Origin: WVWW01 sp041568335
Lineage (GTDB): Bacteria; Acidobacteriota; Polarisedimenticolia; Polarisedimenticolales; Polarisedimenticolaceae
Direction of reading: 5' to 3'
Assembly: GCA_041568335.1 (NCBI GenBank)
Contig: JBFFZZ010000120.1
Coordinates: 1 to 8,816, forward strand
DNA length: 8,816 nt
Every line of letters begins with the position of its first letter. Positions within the stretch are counted from its first letter, which is position 1. The position numbers were made by a program, and so were the translations under genes. Of this stretch, positions 6,684-8,816 are shown one piece after another. Under the pieces are notes generated by a model. The model saw only the letters and a list, made by a program, of their open reading frames with translations. It did no database searches and was not told the DNA's origin.

Positions 6684-7220
6684 CTAGCGGAGACTCTTGA
6701 TGTATTCGGCCAGCGCTCGGGCATCTTCCGGCGTCACGAGACCATCGTAGCTGGGCATGGCCGCATCGCCGTATCCGGCAACCTTTTTGGCCTCCGGTCG
6801 GAGGATCGATTCGACCAGGTACGCATCGTCGATGGGAACGACGCGGCCGTCGTCGAGCTCGACGCTCGTGCCGTAAATACCCAGCAGACTGGGACCGATG
6901 ATCCGTTCGCCGTCCAACGAGTGACAGGCGTAACAGCCGTTGTCCTGGAACAGCGCCGCGCCTGCGGCCGTGTCGCCGACCGCCGCGGAGGAAAGACGGG
7001 AGGTTTCGGAGTTCGCCAACGACGCACCCGTCGTCGCTCGGCTGACGACGAACTCGGTCTCGGGGTATTCCCAGCCGGTGAACCCCCAGATCACGATCGC
7101 GGTGAGCGCGGTGACCAGCAGGAGTCGCTCCCGTGGTCCGAGAGAGGGTCCGCTGGCCCCGTGAGGCCGGGTCGGGGTCAACCATCGAGGCAAGCGATCG
7201 GTGAGGTCGAAGACGCTCAT
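6684..7220 (-). CDS. Membrane-anchored monohaem c-type cytochrome (COX2 C-terminal-like)
   Basis: 178 residues. A polar N-terminus of about 31 residues precedes a single hydrophobic helix (32-48), which anchors the protein with the C-terminal part outside the membrane. Residues 82-178 form a class I cytochrome c fold with haem site CYACH (96-100) and likely axial Met155 in AAMPSY. The segment GCYACHSLDGERIIGPSLLG, the region up to YLVESILRP and the ending ALAEYIKSLR strongly resemble the haem domain found at the C-terminus of caa3-type cytochrome oxidase subunit II, but no CuA cupredoxin domain or oxidase subunit is present here. It probably shuttles electrons between membrane or exported partners. 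GGAGA is six or seven bases before the ATG at 7220. It lies 90 bp upstream of the propeller/pseudo-esterase gene on the same strand; they could be one unit, though the operator between them suggests separate control. Confidence 0.88.
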   Translation of the reverse strand: MSVFDLTDRLPRWLTPTRPHGASGPSLGPRERLLLVTALTAIVIWGFTGWEYPETEFVVSRATTGASLANSETSRLSSAAVGDTAAGAALFQDNGCYACHSLDGERIIGPSLLGIYGTSVELDDGRVVPIDDAYLVESILRPEAKKVAGYGDAAMPSYDGLVTPEDARALAEYIKSLR

Positions 7221-7224
7221 GGGG

Positions 7225-7259
7225 CTCTCCGTTCGAGTAAGATCCCGTTGATTGGAGAG
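7225..7259 (-). promoter_or_regulatory. Possible leader hairpin covering the cytochrome c ribosome site
   Basis: CTCTCC (7225-7230) and GGAGAG (7254-7259) are inverted repeats separated by 23 bases. On the cytochrome mRNA the upstream copy could pair with GGAGAG, which is its Shine-Dalgarno sequence. A six-pair stem with a long loop is weak, and I do not know where transcription starts. Confidence 0.15.
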
Positions 7260-7415
7260 TTCGTCGTTCGACCGCCTCCGGATTCAGGAGCTCGAGACGT
7301 TGCGGACCGATTGCTCCGTTTTGAATCCGTTTTTTGGCGGTCGGCGAACATCCTGACGGGTCCGCCGGCGTGGACTGCGCGAGACTGGAGAGCGGACGAT
7401 GCGGGGAAACGGGAC
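7260..7415. other. Divergent spacer, no clear gene
   Basis: This stretch between the cytochrome c gene (minus) and the oxidoreductase stump (plus) shows no convincing coding signal, no 21-bp-spaced GACGAGCGG repeats and no clear sigma-70 promoter. A T-rich patch (about 7318-7336) is its only low-GC part and could hold promoters for either direction. Confidence 0.4.
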
Positions 7416-7529
7416 ATGAGGATTGCGATCATCGGGGCCGGCATCTCCGTCCAACCCGCGGCCTACGTTGTGCGACGGCGGCACGAGGTCACCACGTTCC
7501 ATCGGAGCGGCTTCGTACCGCAGACTTGA
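7416..7529 (+). pseudogene. Truncated N-terminal stump of an FAD/NAD(P)-dependent amine-oxidase-like oxidoreductase
   Basis: 37 codons from the ATG at 7416 to TGA at 7527-7529. The product starts MRIAIIGAGIS, continues PAAYVVRRRHEVTTF and then loses all similarity. This is the dinucleotide-binding beta-alpha-beta start of the FAD oxidoreductases that typically read M-x-I-A-I-I-G-x-G-I-S-G-L-x-A-A-Y-L-L-x-x-x-H-E-V-T and run to roughly 420 residues. The third glycine of G-x-G-x-x-G is Val12, so even the stump would not bind FAD normally. Neither of the other two frames downstream restores the family's G-G-H-T motif, so the body was deleted rather than frameshifted. Such genes often sit beside cyclopropane-synthase-like methyltransferases, which is what follows eight bases later. 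The stump may survive because its stop codon overlaps the weak ribosome site of the next gene and couples translation. Confidence 0.7.
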
Positions 7530-7536
7530 GGCCGGC

Positions 7537-8595
7537 ATGGATGCCCTGCTGATACGAATCGCAGAAACCGGGTGGGTCCCCGACGCCTGGGTACGGATGG
7601 GGATCCGTCGGCTCCTGCTAAGGCGGCTGTCGACCGAGGTTCGCAAGGCCGCCGCGGGCGACTCGAGCCGCCTGTTGACCGAGGATCTCAGGCGGGGACC
7701 GATCGCGGTGGAGACCTGGGAGGCCAACCGCCAGCACTACGAGCTGCCCCCGGCGTTCTTTCGCCTGATGCTCGGGCCGCACCTCAAGTACAGCTCTTGC
7801 CACTGGTCGTCGCCCGATCAGACACTGGAGCAGGCCGAAGCGGAGATGCTCGCCCTGACATGCGAGCGGGCCGGCATCGAGGACGGGATGTACGTGCTCG
7901 ATCTGGGTTGTGGGTGGGGCTCGCTGAGCCTCTGGGTGGCGGAGCGCTATCCGAACTGTACGATCACCGCCGTCTCCAACTCGGCCGCGCAGGCCGGGTT
8001 CATCCGGGAGCGGGCCGCGGAACGGGGGCTGTTGAACGTTCGCGTCCTGAGCGCCGACATCAACCGCTTCGAGCCACCCCGGCGCTACGATCGCATCGTC
8101 TCGGTCGAGATGTTCGAGCACATGCGTAATTACGAACAGCTGTTGGCCAGGGTAGCCGGCTGGCTGAAGGATGGCGGCCGGCTGTTCGTGCACATCTTTT
8201 GTCATCGGCGCTTGGCCTACCTCTTCGAGGTCGAGGGCGCGGACGATTGGATGGCGCGTTACTTCTTCACCGGCGGTCTGATGCCGTCTCTCGATCTGTT
8301 GGATCAATTCGACCGTGACCTGCGGGTGTCGCGGCAATGGACCGTCGACGGTAGACAGTACGAACGCACCCTGCTCGCCTGGCTGGGCAACCTGGATGCG
8401 CGCCGCGGCGAGGTGCTCGAGGTGCTCGCCCGGCACTACGGTGCCGACCGCGCAAGGGTGTGGTTCGTCCGCTGGCGGTTGTTTCTTCTCGGGTGTTCGG
8501 AGCTGTTCGGCTATCGCGACGGAACCGAATGGATGGTCGGTCACCACCTGCTCGAAAAGCGCACCCGGGGCGCCGGAACGGGGAACGCCGCGTGA
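7537..8595 (+). CDS. SAM-dependent methyltransferase, cyclopropane-fatty-acid-synthase / coclaurine N-methyltransferase-like
   Basis: 352 residues from the ATG at 7537; the reading frame is open further upstream but that part shows no family similarity, and GAGG lies five bases before this ATG. Motif I VLDLGCGWGSLSLWVAERYP (120-139), ITAVSNS (143-149), VEMFEHM (190-196) and the lid/substrate region FVHIFCHRR (217-225) with DDWMARYFFTGGLMPS (236-251) are present. The last block is closer to plant coclaurine N-methyltransferases and their bacterial relatives than to E. coli Cfa. The family transfers a methyl or methylene group from S-adenosylmethionine, in bacteria usually to unsaturated acyl chains. 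The Cys-His-Trp near 88-90 (YSSCHW) corresponds to the conserved cysteine region of cyclopropane synthases. It follows an oxidoreductase stump and overlaps the DUF1295 gene by GTGA, which suggests a lipid-modification operon. Exact substrate unknown; methylated, cyclopropane or amine products are all possible. Confidence 0.9.
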   Translation: MDALLIRIAETGWVPDAWVRMGIRRLLLRRLSTEVRKAAAGDSSRLLTEDLRRGPIAVETWEANRQHYELPPAFFRLMLGPHLKYSSCHWSSPDQTLEQAEAEMLALTCERAGIEDGMYVLDLGCGWGSLSLWVAERYPNCTITAVSNSAAQAGFIRERAAERGLLNVRVLSADINRFEPPRRYDRIVSVEMFEHMRNYEQLLARVAGWLKDGGRLFVHIFCHRRLAYLFEVEGADDWMARYFFTGGLMPSLDLLDQFDRDLRVSRQWTVDGRQYERTLLAWLGNLDARRGEVLEVLARHYGADRARVWFVRWRLFLLGCSELFGYRDGTEWMVGHHLLEKRTRGAGTGNAA

Positions 8596-8816
8596 TCTCC
8601 CTGATTCCACTCTGGCTCGGCGGCCTGGCCACCGTGCTCGGCGCGTTCGGGTTGATCTGGGTCGTCAGTCTCGCCCGTCGCGACGCGAGCATCGTCGACA
8701 TCTTCTGGGGGCCCGGTTTCGTGCTGGCGACTGCCGTGTACGCCTGGTCGGCGGAGGGTTGGGCGCCGCGCGAGACGCTCGTTCTCGTTCTGGTCTCGCT
8801 CTGGGGTGTACGCCTC
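8592..8816 (+). CDS. DUF1295 / steroid 5-alpha-reductase-like membrane protein, partial (C-terminus outside the window)
   Basis: 75 codons, running off the right edge. It starts at GTG 8592, whose GTGA overlaps the TGA of the methyltransferase gene, so the two are translationally coupled. Three hydrophobic segments are visible (about 3-27, 42-55 and 63-75). The block RRDASIVDIFWGPGFVL (29-45) and the L-W-G-V-R-L at the edge are characteristic of DUF1295 proteins, which are related to steroid 5-alpha-reductases and isoprenylcysteine methyltransferases. By family it is likely an NAD(P)H-dependent reductase acting on a lipid in the membrane, possibly on the product or precursor of the adjacent methyltransferase. 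Family call is good; the reaction is inference. Confidence 0.88.
   Translation, partial: MISLIPLWLGGLATVLGAFGLIWVVSLARRDASIVDIFWGPGFVLATAVYAWSAEGWAPRETLVLVLVSLWGVRL

Noticed and set aside
7229..7253. A third LytTR operator before the cytochrome gene (CCGTTCGAG and CCGTTGATT)
   Set aside because: The units are 16 bp apart rather than 21 and match the consensus poorly.
7423..7536. N-terminal extension of the methyltransferase by 38 codons
   Set aside because: The extension has no family similarity and overlaps the oxidoreductase stump in another frame; the ATG at 7537 has a GAGG site and begins the similar region.
7618..8610. A 330-codon minus-strand frame opposite the methyltransferase
   Set aside because: No motif or ribosome site seen, and the plus strand holds a clear SAM methyltransferase.

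Overview
This is a GC-rich chromosomal window with tightly packed, mostly same-direction pairs of genes. A large cytoplasmic Ser/Thr kinase fused to a TolB/FlgO-like domain and TPRs, next to a LytS/LytR-type two-component pair, suggests Acidobacteriota or a relative. That assignment is inferred from architecture only. I saw no tRNA, rRNA, CRISPR array or insertion sequence.

Layout. (1) 1-49, minus strand: the first 16 codons of a membrane protein that resembles the start of an SLC13-type permease, just downstream of (2) 96-2258, minus: a 720-residue soluble kinase-TolB-like-TPR protein. (3) 2259-2474: a divergent intergenic region with a pair of identical 12-bp direct repeats exactly 21 bp apart. 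(4) 2475-3518 and 3515-4285, plus: a LytS-type membrane histidine kinase and a LytTR response regulator, overlapping by ATGA. (5) 4245-6593, minus: a secreted protein combining a PQQ-type beta-propeller, an E-set domain and an esterase-like domain that appears to have lost its catalytic Ser and His. Its 3' end overlaps the response regulator gene by 41 bp. (6) 6594-6683: a short spacer with a second copy of the same 21-bp-spaced direct-repeat pair. (7) 6684-7220, minus: a membrane-anchored monohaem cytochrome c resembling the haem domain of cytochrome oxidase subunit II. (8) 7416-7529, plus: a 37-codon stump of an FAD-dependent oxidoreductase. (9) 7537-8595, plus: a cyclopropane-synthase/coclaurine-N-methyltransferase-like enzyme. 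(10) 8592-8816, plus: the start of a DUF1295 (steroid-5-alpha-reductase-like) membrane protein, overlapping (9) by GTGA.

How it may work together. The most interesting signal is regulatory. LytTR regulators bind two direct repeats about two helical turns apart. The four repeat units here (consensus GKGACRAGCGGS) lie upstream of the sensor/regulator operon and upstream of the propeller/pseudo-esterase gene. Read on the other strand they differ by one base from the AlgR box as I remember it (CCGTTCGTC). The simplest model is an autoregulated LytS-LytTR system whose local target is the exported propeller/pseudo-esterase protein. The operator placement and spacing are visible in the sequence; binding and control are inferred. 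The right-hand genes (8)-(10) look like a separate lipid-modification module that has lost its oxidoreductase by deletion.
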